This document shows, in pieces, positions 23,957 through 31,534 of a DNA stretch of 45,829 nt. The position numbers were made by a program, and so were the translations under genes. The stretch covers positions 1-45,829 of the forward strand of contig CAZDZG010000003.1 of the NCBI GenBank assembly GCA_964509845.1. Reading direction: 5' to 3'. Positions within the stretch are counted from its first letter, which is position 1. Every line of letters begins with the position of its first letter. This stretch comes from WYZ-LMO6 sp964509845 (GTDB taxonomy: Archaea; Hadarchaeota; Hadarchaeia; Hadarchaeales; WYZ-LMO6). The notes beneath the pieces are model-generated. The model searched no databases and was not told where the DNA came from. It was given only the letters and a program-made list of their open reading frames with translations.

Positions 23957-24396
23957 CTCCCCAGCTTTTTCAGGAGATCCCTGAGGGAAAGTACTCCCAC
24001 CAGTTCTCCGTTCTTGGTCACGGGCAGGTGGCGGAACTTGTGGAGGAGCATCAGGTGAAGGGCCTCCCGCAGGCTCATGTCGGGCCTGGCCGTCACCGGT
24101 CTCCTCGACATGATCTCCCCGGCAGACCTCACCACCGGGATCTCAAAGAGCTCCGGCCTCCCCACCACGGGACGGTGGATCCTGGGCATGAAGAGCTGGA
24201 AGAGGTCGCTCTCCGTTATCACCCCCACCAGCCTCCTCCCCCTCACGACGGGGAGCAGCTCCCTTCCCCTCATGAGGTGCTTGAGGAGGAGGGGGAGGGG
24301 GGTCTCGGGGGTCACGGCGAGGGGGCGCTTCATCACCTCCTTCACCTTGATCCTCTCCAGCCTCCGCAGGTACAGCTCGTTTCTCCTGGCGGGCAT
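23953..24396 (-). CDS. Tandem CBS-domain protein
   Basis: 147 aa from ATG 24396; TTG 24402 is also in frame. It consists of two CBS motifs: VKEVMKRPLAVTPETPLPLL...LVGVITESDLFQLF (about 18-68) and AGEIMSRRPVTARPDMSLRE...LVGVLSLRDLLKKL (about 93-145). CBS pairs bind adenine nucleotides and regulate partners. A TATA box lies 24 nt before the ATG (leaderless). It heads a three-gene overlapping operon with the antiporter and RMD1 protein, suggesting it senses energy state for the antiporter. Confidence 0.9.
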   Translation of the reverse strand: MPARRNELYLRRLERIKVKEVMKRPLAVTPETPLPLLLKHLMRGRELLPVVRGRRLVGVITESDLFQLFMPRIHRPVVGRPELFEIPVVRSAGEIMSRRPVTARPDMSLREALHLMLLHKFRHLPVTKNGELVGVLSLRDLLKKLGR

Positions 24397-24414
24397 CAGC
24401 AATTAGTGGGCCGG

Positions 24415-24425
24415 GGATTATAAGT
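24415..24425 (-). promoter_or_regulatory. TATA box for the CBS/antiporter operon
   Basis: The minus strand reads ACTTATAATCC, centred 24 nt before the ATG at 24396. It lies between this operon and tRNA-Ser(GCT). Confidence 0.6.
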
Positions 24426-24454
24426 AGGCCCGAAGGCCTCAAGTTTGGTTAAGG

Positions 24455-24559
24455 CGCCGGGGCTGGGATTTGAACCCAGGAGGCGCGTAAGCGCCAACGG
24501 GTTAGCAACCCTTGGCGGGTCCTGCGACCTGTCGCCGTACCTGGCTGGGCCACCCCGGC
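24455..24559 (-). tRNA. tRNA-Ser(GCT) with probable 19-nt non-canonical intron
   Basis: Acceptor GCCGGGG/CCCCGGC, the D-arm, variable arm GGCGC-TTAC-GCGCC and T-arm CTGGG-TTCAAAT-CCCAG all match the other tRNA-Ser in the window. Read straight through, the anticodon arm is 19 nt too long and does not pair. Removing 24512-24530 joins AC to GGG and gives a perfect stem ACGGG/CCCGT with loop TTGCTAA (anticodon GCT). It also gives a mature length of 86 nt, identical to tRNA-Ser(CGA). The intron would lie between positions 28 and 29, not the usual 37/38. CCA is not encoded (CCT follows the discriminator G). Confidence 0.85.
24512..24530 (-). other. Putative tRNA intron within the anticodon stem
   Basis: Minus-strand sequence AGGTCGCAGGACCCGCCAA. 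Its boundaries are set by restoration of a perfect 5-bp anticodon stem and by matching the length of the sister tRNA-Ser. It contains GGTC-GCAG-GACC, a small internal hairpin. I could not confirm a strict bulge-helix-bulge by hand. Confidence 0.6.
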
Positions 24560-24597
24560 TTTTTATCTTGGTTCTTAAGGGCTTTAATCCTGTCGGA

Positions 24598-24984
24598 TCA
24601 CTTCCCCTCGGGGGGCTTGAGGAGCTCCTCGATGGGCTTCTCCCCGTACTTCACGATCTTGGTGTTGAGCTGCCTTATGTCCTCGGCCACCACGTTCCCG
24701 TGCACCCTCTTCCTCCTCCTCTCCCCCTTCTTGCGCGGGCGATATCCCGGACCGCCGGCCAGGAGGAGCCTCTTGCGGCCGGGGCCGGGGAGGTCGGGCC
24801 TCATGGGGAAGCCGTCCCTGTCCGTTCCCCCCGTGATCTGGAGCTCGTATCCGGGCAGCCCCACCAGGCTCCCGTCGAAGGATTCCCCTATCTTCTTGCC
24901 TATGAGGGCGCGGGCGGCGGGCTCCTTCAGCTCCACCTGATAGCTCTTTCCCGTCCTGGGATCCCCTATCACCACCTTGAACAT
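24598..24984 (-). CDS. rps6e: Ribosomal protein S6e
   Basis: 128 aa, the archaeal length without the eukaryotic C-terminal phosphorylated tail. Signatures: FKVVIGDPRTGKSYQVEL at the start, LIGKKIGESFDGSLVGLPG, ITGGTDRDGFPMRPDLPG and the basic RKKGERRRKRVHGN. It follows infB by 33 bp on the same strand, at the end of a translation gene block. ATG 24984 gives the standard N-terminus. Confidence 0.97.
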   Translation of the reverse strand: MFKVVIGDPRTGKSYQVELKEPAARALIGKKIGESFDGSLVGLPGYELQITGGTDRDGFPMRPDLPGPGRKRLLLAGGPGYRPRKKGERRRKRVHGNVVAEDIRQLNTKIVKYGEKPIEELLKPPEGK

Positions 24985-25017
24985 CTCCTAGCTTCCTGAG
25001 GTCCTCCTTATTAAAGT

Positions 25018-26805
25018 TCACATCAGGCCGTAGGTCGGATCCTCCTTCCGTTTGATGGTGAGGATCTCCTCCAGCACCCCCTGCTCGTCCCCGCTCAGGA
25101 GGTCCCTGAGCTCCCTTTGCAGCCTCAGGGCGTGGTCCCTGGGGATGTCGGTGTACAGGATATCCCCCTCTCGCAGGTTCCTCCCCACCACCCCACCCTC
25201 GATGGAGATGGCCAGCTCCTCCCCCGCCCTCGCCTCCGCCACGCTCTTCTTTTCCTTCTGCATCTCCCTGACCCTTCCCACGGGCTTCCCGTCCTTCCTC
25301 ATGAGGGGGTACTTGGGCTTGAGAACCCCTCCCAGGATCGAGACCCCCACGATGGCCGGCTCGCTCCGTCTGAAGACGTATCCGGGCTTGAGGGTGAGCT
25401 TGGCGGGCCTGATCACGGCCTCCAGCTTCTTCTCCCTCACCTCCTGCTGTTTGGCCTCCCTCCATCTCTCGAAGTCCTCCAGCAGCTCGTAGATGACCTT
25501 CCCCGTCAGGATCTCCACCCCGGTCCTGGCCGCCTCCTCCCTGGCCTCGGGCAGGACCGAGACGTTGAAGGCCAGGATCACCCCCAGCAGGGGATCGCTC
25601 TGGGCCACGGTGGAGGCCTCCACCACCTCCCTCCTGGAGACATCCCCCACGTCCGCCCACCTTATGGGTATCCCCTTGCTCCTCAGCTGTCCCTCCAGCG
25701 CCTCCAGCGAGCCCAGGGTGTCGGCCTTCAGGATCACCCCGTTGAGGTCGGAGGTGAACCTGACCCTCCTCAGTTCCTCCTCCACCTCCTGCCAGAAGCT
25801 CTGGGCCTCGGAAAGGGACTCGATGACCCTGAAGGGGGTCCCCGCCACCACTCCCTCCAGCTGGGGGGCGGACACCCTGACCCCCGCGGCGGCGGTCACG
25901 CTCCTCACCTGCTCAAAGCGGTCCTCCGGATCCCTTATCTCGTCCAGGGGCCTGGGCTTCAGGATGGCCCTCACCCTGGACACCTTGACCCCTCCCTTCC
26001 CCACCGCCGCAAAGAGGTCCCCCACCGACAGCCTTCCGTCGTACAGGATCACATCCATCACCGTCCCCAGCCCCGTTTCCTCCTTCACCTCCAGCACGGT
26101 GCCCTTCCCCGGCCCGGTGACCTCCACCGTCAGGGCCTCCCTCAGGAAGCGCTGGGCCAGGCCCGCCAGCACCACCAGCAGTTCCGCCAGCCCCTCCCCC
26201 GTCTTGGCGCTCACGGGGACGATGCAGACCTGCCTCTTGAAGTCCGTCACCCTGTCGAACCTCTCCGAGTCGAACCCCTGCCGGTGCAGCTCCCCCACCA
26301 GCTCGTAGATCTTCCTGTCCAGCGCCATCTCCACCTCCCTCCCCTGCTTCCTCACCGACTCCAGGAAGCTCTTCCCGCCCGAGGGCCTCCAGCCCGGGAT
26401 GAGGTCGATCTTGTTGGCGGCCACCAGGAAGGGGGTCTTGTAGGTCCGGAGAATTTGCAGGGACTCGAAGGTCTGGGGCATGAATCCTTCCTTCACGTCC
26501 ACCACCAGCACGGCCAGGTCGGCCAGGCTCCCCCCCCTCTTCCTGAGGTTGGTGAAGGCCTCGTGGCCAGGGGTGTCCACGAAGAGGAGGCCGGGCACCT
26601 GCAGCTCTATTCCCATCTTCTTCATCAGCTCCCCGCTGATCTCCCTGATGGAAGCCAGGGGAACCTCGGAGGCCCCTATCCACTGGGTGATCCTGCCCGG
26701 CTCCCTGGCGGCCACCGCCGTTCCCCTTATGGTGTCGAGCAGGGTGGTCTTGCCGTGGTCCACGTGTCCCAGGATGGCCACGATGGGGCAGCGTATGGCC
26801 TTCAT
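25018..26805 (-). CDS. infB: Translation initiation factor aIF5B (IF-2)
   Basis: 595 aa. The GTPase joins ribosomal subunits and stabilises initiator tRNA. G1 GHVDHGKTT at residues 13-21, the effector region RGTAVAAREPGRITQWIGA, G3 DTPGHEAF, G4 NKID and G5 VPVSAKTGEG are all present. Domain II, the VLAFNVSVLPEA domain III and the C-terminal initiator-tRNA domain follow. It has the archaeal form with no N-terminal extension and no intein. Archaeal genomes often place ndk between rpl24e and infB; here the 42-bp gap holds nothing. Confidence 0.97.
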   Translation of the reverse strand: MKAIRCPIVAILGHVDHGKTTLLDTIRGTAVAAREPGRITQWIGASEVPLASIREISGELMKKMGIELQVPGLLFVDTPGHEAFTNLRKRGGSLADLAVLVVDVKEGFMPQTFESLQILRTYKTPFLVAANKIDLIPGWRPSGGKSFLESVRKQGREVEMALDRKIYELVGELHRQGFDSERFDRVTDFKRQVCIVPVSAKTGEGLAELLVVLAGLAQRFLREALTVEVTGPGKGTVLEVKEETGLGTVMDVILYDGRLSVGDLFAAVGKGGVKVSRVRAILKPRPLDEIRDPEDRFEQVRSVTAAAGVRVSAPQLEGVVAGTPFRVIESLSEAQSFWQEVEEELRRVRFTSDLNGVILKADTLGSLEALEGQLRSKGIPIRWADVGDVSRREVVEASTVAQSDPLLGVILAFNVSVLPEAREEAARTGVEILTGKVIYELLEDFERWREAKQQEVREKKLEAVIRPAKLTLKPGYVFRRSEPAIVGVSILGGVLKPKYPLMRKDGKPVGRVREMQKEKKSVAEARAGEELAISIEGGVVGRNLREGDILYTDIPRDHALRLQRELRDLLSGDEQGVLEEILTIKRKEDPTYGLM

Positions 26806-26847
26806 GCCTGAGTAACTGGACCTCCACCTCCAAAATACTTCCCGCCC

Positions 26848-27057
26848 TCAGGAGCCGGACGTCCCCAGCCTCTGCAGCTTTTCCTTCCTGTACCTCTCCG
26901 TCCAGCGGACGCGGTGGGGCTTCCTTCCCAGGTTGAAGTTGCGCTCGCACTTGGAGGAGCAGAAGTACAGGAGGGTGCCGTCTCTCCTGACCAGCATGGT
27001 TCCCGTTCCGGGGATCATCCTCTTCCCGCAGAAGCTGCACTTGAGGCTGGCCGGCAA
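26848..27057 (-). CDS. rpl24e: Ribosomal protein L24e
   Basis: 69 aa, typical of archaea. Zinc site C7-x2-C10 and C33-x3-C37 (LKCSFCGK and YFCSSKCERNF), then LGRKPHRVRWTERYRKEK. The start is TTG at 27057, immediately after the S28e stop, so translation is coupled. It is part of the conserved L7Ae-S28e-L24e-aIF5B order. Confidence 0.96.
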   Translation of the reverse strand: MPASLKCSFCGKRMIPGTGTMLVRRDGTLLYFCSSKCERNFNLGRKPHRVRWTERYRKEKLQRLGTSGS

Positions 27058-27276
27058 CTACGGCACCTTTATCTCCTTGGCCTCCCTTTCCGTCTCCCTG
27101 AGCATGAGGATGTCCCCCACCTGAACGGGTCCCCTGACGTTCCTGGTCAGGATCCTGCCCTTGTCCGGCCCCTCCAGCACCCTGCACCTCACCTGCTTGA
27201 CCTCCCCCGCCACCCCCGTTCTCCCCTTTATCTGCAGGACTTCGGCCGGATAACCTAGCACGGTTTCCTCGGGCAT
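27058..27276 (-). CDS. rps28e: Ribosomal protein S28e
   Basis: 72 aa. Conserved core GRTGVAGEVKQVRCRVLEG followed by RILTRNVRGPVQVGDILML; it ends in the family's acidic/basic tail RETEREAKEIK. ATG 27276 begins 4 bp after the L7Ae stop. Small single-domain OB-fold protein near the mRNA exit of the small subunit. Confidence 0.97.
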   Translation of the reverse strand: MPEETVLGYPAEVLQIKGRTGVAGEVKQVRCRVLEGPDKGRILTRNVRGPVQVGDILMLRETEREAKEIKVP

Positions 27277-27280
27277 CCCA

Positions 27281-27652
27281 TCATCGCTTGAGTTCCTTGA
27301 GCCTGGCCAGGATCTCCTTGATCAGGCCCTCCGCCCCCCCCTCCTCCAGGATGGCCACGCTGGCCGACGCCACCTCTATCCCCGCGGCGGTCCCCAGCTC
27401 GGCCTTCTTCGGCACGTAGATGTAGGGAACCCCCCTCTCCTCGCAGAGGGGGGGGAGGTGGGCGACCACCTCGGGCGGGTCCACGTCCTCGGCTATCACC
27501 ACCAGCTTGGCCTGCTTGCGCTCCACCGCCTTAACGGTTTCGTTCACCCCCTTCTTGATCTTCCCCGTCTTCCTGGCCTCCTCCACCGCCTCGTAGACCT
27601 TCTCGGCCAGGTCCGGGGGCACCTCGAAGCGCACGTAGATGGGCTTCGGCAT
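27281..27652 (-). CDS. rpl7ae: Ribosomal protein L7Ae (kink-turn binding)
   Basis: 123 aa from ATG 27652 (ATG-CCG), 8 nt after GGTGGAGGG. An ATG two codons earlier is also in frame. KGVNETVKAVERKQAKLVVIA and the EDVDPPEVVAHLPPLCEE loop are hallmark L7Ae sequences. It binds k-turns in 23S rRNA, box C/D and H/ACA guide RNAs and RNase P. It is the first gene of the ribosomal block and has its own TATA box. No k-turn-like feedback element is obvious in its short leader. Confidence 0.97.
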   Translation of the reverse strand: MPKPIYVRFEVPPDLAEKVYEAVEEARKTGKIKKGVNETVKAVERKQAKLVVIAEDVDPPEVVAHLPPLCEERGVPYIYVPKKAELGTAAGIEVASASVAILEEGGAEGLIKEILARLKELKR

Positions 27653-27693
27653 CCGCATCCCTCCACCTATCAGGTCATACATTCGAGGGGATT

Positions 27694-27704
27694 GGTTTTA
27701 AAGC
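27694..27704 (-). promoter_or_regulatory. TATA box for the L7Ae operon
   Basis: The minus strand reads GCTTTAAAACC, about 47 nt upstream of the ATG at 27652. This predicts a leader of roughly 20 nt with the GGTGGAGGG ribosome site. Confidence 0.5.
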
Positions 27705-28270
27705 TATGGGGAAGGTCCGAAGAACCTGCGGAACAGGGGCTCCAGGTCCTCCGGTCCCCTCAGGATCTCCACCCCCTCCATCCTCCTGAGCCTTTCCACG
27801 TTCTCCACATCCTCCTTCCTTATCCTCAGGGTGAGCTCCTCCCCCCCCGGCAGCCTGGTGGTGACGAAGCCCTCCCTCAGGTCGGAGGGCATCACGCAGA
27901 CGGGGACGGGGGGATACACCTTCAGGGCCTGGAGGGCGGAGTTGGAGAGGAGGGAATCTCCTATCCCCACCGCTATCTTGGCCACCGTGTTGGAGGTGGC
28001 GGGGGCGATCAGGAGGAAGCGGTAAGCCCCCCTCTGCAGGGCCCCGGCCAGGAAGGGCTGGTTGGGACCCTTCTCCACCGAGAGCTTGCCGAAGGTCCCC
28101 TCCAACTCCTCCCAGAGCCCGTACATCCTCACCACCTCCTCCCCCGCCCTGGAGAGGAAGACCCTTATCTCCACCTCCCGGTACCTTCCGGCCAGCCTCT
28201 TCATCTCCCCCACGATCTCCCTGAGCCTGTCCCCGCTCCCCGTGATTCCCCAGGCCACCCTACCTGGCAT
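27704..28270 (-). CDS. Archaeoflavoprotein AfpA-like (MJ0208 type)
   Basis: 188 aa flavoprotein-fold protein. RVAWGITGSGDRLREI opens it as in archaeoflavoproteins; LLIAPATSNTVAKIAVGIGDSL is the FMN-binding segment shared with flavoprotein decarboxylases and dihydromethanopterin reductase DmrX. NSALQALKVYPPVPVCVMPSD is diagnostic of the MJ0208 group. Members are FMN proteins in redox metabolism, proposed to exchange electrons with ferredoxin or iron-sulfur flavoproteins. It overlaps the upstream Isf-like gene by 11 bp, which supports a shared electron-transfer role. Confidence 0.85.
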   Translation of the reverse strand: MPGRVAWGITGSGDRLREIVGEMKRLAGRYREVEIRVFLSRAGEEVVRMYGLWEELEGTFGKLSVEKGPNQPFLAGALQRGAYRFLLIAPATSNTVAKIAVGIGDSLLSNSALQALKVYPPVPVCVMPSDLREGFVTTRLPGGEELTLRIRKEDVENVERLRRMEGVEILRGPEDLEPLFRRFFGPSP

Positions 28271-28847
28271 ACCTCTCCAGCGCCTCCGCGAACCTCTCCA
28301 CGGTCCTATCCAGGGTCCTGAGGCCTTCCTCGTCCGTTCCCTCCCCGTCCACCCTGTCCCTGCTCCAGAAGGTGGCCCCCAGGTTGGCCCCGAAGGCTCC
28401 CCCGCTCACGGGGATCACCCCGTTGAGGAGGTAGAAGGTGTGGATCTGGAGGAGGGCCAGCTCCTGTCCCCCCATCCTGTCTCCCCCCACCGCTATCCCC
28501 ATCCCCACCTTCCCCCTCAGGGCGTCCGGGCGGGAGGCCAGCAGGGCCCTGGTGCGGTCCATCACCGCCTTTAGCTGGGCGCTGCATCCCCCGTTGTAGA
28601 CGGGGGTGGCCAGGATCAGTCCCCTCGCTTCCTGCAGGTGTCCGTAGAGCTCCTGCATGTCGTCCTGGAGGGCGCACCTCCCGTGCCTGAGGCAGAAGTC
28701 GCAGTGGCGGCAGTATCCCACGGTTTTCTCCCTAACGGTGAAGAAGCGGGTGGGGAAGCCCTTTTCCTCCAGCTTGCGCAGGGCCCTGAGCAGGGCCCCT
28801 TCCGTTGCCCCCTTCCTGGGGCTCCCGCAGATGCCCAGGACCAGCAT
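28260..28847 (-). CDS. Iron-sulfur flavoprotein (Isf-type NADPH/FMN reductase family)
   Basis: 195 aa. The flavodoxin-like fold has LGICGSPRKGATEG (FMN phosphate loop) and ATPVYNGGCSAQLKAVMDR. A compact cysteine motif C46-x2-C49-x2-C52-x5-C58 (CRHCDFCLRHGRC) is the 4Fe-4S site of Isf proteins. Characterised Isf enzymes in methanogens accept electrons from ferredoxin and reduce oxygen species or other acceptors. ATG 28847 follows the gltX stop by 4 bp. The neighbouring flavoprotein is a likely partner. Confidence 0.88.
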   Translation of the reverse strand: MLVLGICGSPRKGATEGALLRALRKLEEKGFPTRFFTVREKTVGYCRHCDFCLRHGRCALQDDMQELYGHLQEARGLILATPVYNGGCSAQLKAVMDRTRALLASRPDALRGKVGMGIAVGGDRMGGQELALLQIHTFYLLNGVIPVSGGAFGANLGATFWSRDRVDGEGTDEEGLRTLDRTVERFAEALERYAR

Positions 28848-28851
28848 TCCC

Positions 28852-30537
28852 CTACCGGTGTGCGAAGACCGTCCATATCTCCCTTCCGGTTCTCTCCACC
28901 CTCACGAAGCCGTAGCGCTCGAACTGCAGGATCTCCCCCTCCCCCACCTCCTTAAGCCCCGGTTCCCCCCATCCCTCCTCGAGCGAGCCGTCCGGCCTCA
29001 GGACCCTCACCCTCACCGGATCCGCCGAAACCCACTGGATCTTGGGAACGTCCGGCAGGAGCTCCAGGCCCTCGAACTCGGCCTCGGGCGGGGACTTGGA
29101 GAGCAGGCGCACGTTCATCAGGTCCTTGAGCCTGAAGACCTGTCCCTCCTTCAGAGCCTCCAGGTCGCGGGAGGGGATGAGGACCAGCAGGTGCCCGTCC
29201 TCATACCTGAGGGGAAGGAGCCTCCTTCCCCTCTCCGGATGGGAGGGGTGGAGGGGAAGCTCCGCCGCGGGAAGGCTGGGGGCCTTCCTGATCCTCATCC
29301 AGACCCCGTCCGGGATGAAGAAGTACCTCAGGGCCAGGTCGTCCACCAGCTTCCGGTTCTGGGCCTCCAGGACCTCCCAGCTGAGGGAGGCGTCCACGGG
29401 GGTGAGCCCCACCTCCAGGATCACCCTCCTTATGCTCTCGGGCAGGAACCCCCTCCTGCGGAGGGAGGCGAGGGTGCCCAGCCTGACGTCGTCGTAGCCC
29501 TGCAGCTCCCCCCTTTCCACCGCCCTGACTATCTCCGTCTTGCTGAGCTTGGTCCCCGCCAGCGTGAGGCGCCCATACTGGATCACCGTGGGATACTCCC
29601 ATCCCAGCAGCTGGAAGAGCAGGCGCTGCCTGGCCTCGTTCACCTCGTGTTCCTTCCCCCTTATCACGTGCGTGATTCCCATCTCGTGGTCGTCCACGGA
29701 GACCGAGAAGTTGTAGAGGGGCCAGACCCGGTACCTCCTCCCCACCCTGGGGTGGGGATCCTCCACCACCCTGAAGGCGGGCCAGTCCCGCAGGGCCGGG
29801 TTGGGGAGACCCAGGTCGGTCCTTATCCTGAGCACCGCCTCCCCCTCCCGGTACCTTCCCCCCTTCATCCCCTCCCACCTTTCCAGGTGCTGGGAGGGGG
29901 GAAGCTCCCTGCACGGGCAGGGAAGGCCCCTGTCCCTTCTCTCCCTGAACTCCTCCGCCCTGCAGAGGCAGACGTAGGCCTTCCCCTCCTCCAGCAGGAG
30001 CTCGGCCACCCGGTAGTAGAGCTCCAGGCGGTCGGACTGGTAGAACTCCTCGTCCCACCCTATCCCCAGCCACCTCAGGTCCTCCCTTATCCTGTCGTAC
30101 ATCTCGGCCCTGGCGTTGGAGGGGTTGGTGTCCTCGAACCTCAGGATGAACTTCCCCCCGTACAGGCGGGCGTACTCGTGGCTCAGAAGGGCGGCCCGCA
30201 CGTGCCCCAGGTGCAGGGGGCCGTTGGGGTTGGGGGCGAACCTGGTCACCACCCTTTCGTACCTCTCCACGTTCGGGAGTTCGGGCAGGCCCCTCCTCCT
30301 TTCCCTCCTCTCCCTCCTCCTCCCCTCCCCCACCCTCCTCCGCTGCTCCTCCGGGGAGAGGGCGTTGACCTCCGCCAGGATCTCCTCGACCAGGGGCAGG
30401 AGCTCCCTGAGCCTGGGGCGGAGCTCGGGGAACTCCGCCGCCATCCTCCTCACCACCGGATCGAGGAGGGCCCTTCCCCCGTGCTCCACCGCGTTTTCCA
30501 GGGCCAGCCTGAGCAGCCTGTTCCTCAGGTCCTCCAA
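28852..30537 (-). CDS. gltX: Glutamyl-tRNA synthetase (archaeal type)
   Basis: 561 aa. An N-terminal about 90-residue extension precedes FAPNPNGPLHLGHVRAAL (HIGH motif, near 102-118). LRFEDTNPSNARA and the GTKLSKTEIV KMSKS motif near 330 follow. The C-terminal beta-barrel anticodon domain is of the archaeal/eukaryal GluRS/GlnRS type, so it probably charges both tRNA-Glu and tRNA-Gln (non-discriminating), with amidotransferase correction elsewhere. The start is TTG at 30537, directly after the idsA stop. Confidence 0.96.
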   Translation of the reverse strand: MEDLRNRLLRLALENAVEHGGRALLDPVVRRMAAEFPELRPRLRELLPLVEEILAEVNALSPEEQRRRVGEGRRRERRERRRGLPELPNVERYERVVTRFAPNPNGPLHLGHVRAALLSHEYARLYGGKFILRFEDTNPSNARAEMYDRIREDLRWLGIGWDEEFYQSDRLELYYRVAELLLEEGKAYVCLCRAEEFRERRDRGLPCPCRELPPSQHLERWEGMKGGRYREGEAVLRIRTDLGLPNPALRDWPAFRVVEDPHPRVGRRYRVWPLYNFSVSVDDHEMGITHVIRGKEHEVNEARQRLLFQLLGWEYPTVIQYGRLTLAGTKLSKTEIVRAVERGELQGYDDVRLGTLASLRRRGFLPESIRRVILEVGLTPVDASLSWEVLEAQNRKLVDDLALRYFFIPDGVWMRIRKAPSLPAAELPLHPSHPERGRRLLPLRYEDGHLLVLIPSRDLEALKEGQVFRLKDLMNVRLLSKSPPEAEFEGLELLPDVPKIQWVSADPVRVRVLRPDGSLEEGWGEPGLKEVGEGEILQFERYGFVRVERTGREIWTVFAHR

Positions 30538-30541
30538 GCCC

Positions 30542-31534
30542 CTACACCCGGCGCTCGATTACGAAGTCCGCCAGCTCCTCTAAAAAGCTGAGAGCCTCCG
30601 ACCGCGGGAAGCCCCCCAGTTCCCTCCTGGCCCTTTCCGAAAACTCCCTCGCCCTCTTCCTGGCCTCCTCCACGATCCCCCTCCGCACGAGCAGGGAGAC
30701 CACCTCCTCCACCTCCCCCTTCCCTGCCGGCCTCCCCAGCACCCCCAGCAGCTTCCTCCTTTCCTCCCCCCTCAGCCTGCGCAGGGCCAGGCAGACCACC
30801 AGCGTGCGTTTTCCCTCCCTCAGGTCCGATCCCACGGGCTTCCCCATCTCCTCCTTCTCCCCCACCAGCCCGAGGATGTCGTCCTGGATCTGGAAGGCGA
30901 TTCCCAGGTTCTCCCCGTACCTCCCCAGCCTCCTCACCTGGGAGGGGGTCCCTCCCCCCAGCAGGGCCCCGGCGGAGGCGCAGGCCCTCATCAGGGCCCC
31001 CGTCTTCAGGGAGACCATTCGCACGTACTCCTCCTCCGTGAGGTTCAGGCGGCGGGAGAGGAGGAGGTCAAGGGCCTGCCCCTGGCTCAGCTCGAAGCTC
31101 GCCCTGCTCACCAGCCTGAAGAGCTCGGCGGTCCTCCTCCCGTCCATCCCTATCCTGGAGGCGTTGAGGGAGAGGGCCTCGAAGACCTTGGCGAAGAGGG
31201 CGTCCCCGGCCAGGATGGCCATGGGTTCCCCCCAGATCCTGTGGACGGTCCTCACCCCCCTTCTGAGGGGGGAGTGATCCATGATGTCGTCGTGGATGAG
31301 GGAGAAGGTGTGCAGGAGCTCCAGGGCCGCCGCCGTTTCCAGGGCCCCCTCGGCCCTTCCCCCCACCACCTCGCAGCAGGCCAGGGTCAGGCACGGGCGC
31401 AGCCTCTTTCCCCCGGCCTTCACCAGGTGAAGGGAGGCCTCCCTCAGCTCCCCCGGTTCCGTCCCCGAGAGGAGACGGCGGAGGACCCCCTCCACCGCCG
31501 GGCTCCTTTTGGCCACGTACTCCAGGACGCTCAT
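30542..31534 (-). CDS. idsA: Polyprenyl (geranylgeranyl) diphosphate synthase
   Basis: 330 aa from ATG 31534, which overlaps the RNase J stop by 4 bp; the open frame further upstream is not homologous. First aspartate-rich motif HDDIMD and second QDDILG are present with GGKRLRPCLTL and HTFSLIHDD around them; KTGALMRACASAGALLGGG also fits. It condenses isopentenyl units into the C15-C20 chains of archaeal membrane lipids. Chain length cannot be fixed by eye; Phe five residues before the first motif is a bulky residue. It belongs with fni and ipk in an isoprenoid cluster. Confidence 0.93.
   Translation of the reverse strand: MSVLEYVAKRSPAVEGVLRRLLSGTEPGELREASLHLVKAGGKRLRPCLTLACCEVVGGRAEGALETAAALELLHTFSLIHDDIMDHSPLRRGVRTVHRIWGEPMAILAGDALFAKVFEALSLNASRIGMDGRRTAELFRLVSRASFELSQGQALDLLLSRRLNLTEEEYVRMVSLKTGALMRACASAGALLGGGTPSQVRRLGRYGENLGIAFQIQDDILGLVGEKEEMGKPVGSDLREGKRTLVVCLALRRLRGEERRKLLGVLGRPAGKGEVEEVVSLLVRRGIVEEARKRAREFSERARRELGGFPRSEALSFLEELADFVIERRV

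Noticed and set aside
24512..24540. tRNA pseudogene or split tRNA at 24455-24559
   Set aside because: All arms and the discriminator are intact and contiguous, and a single 19-nt excision restores a standard tRNA-Ser, so an intron is simpler.
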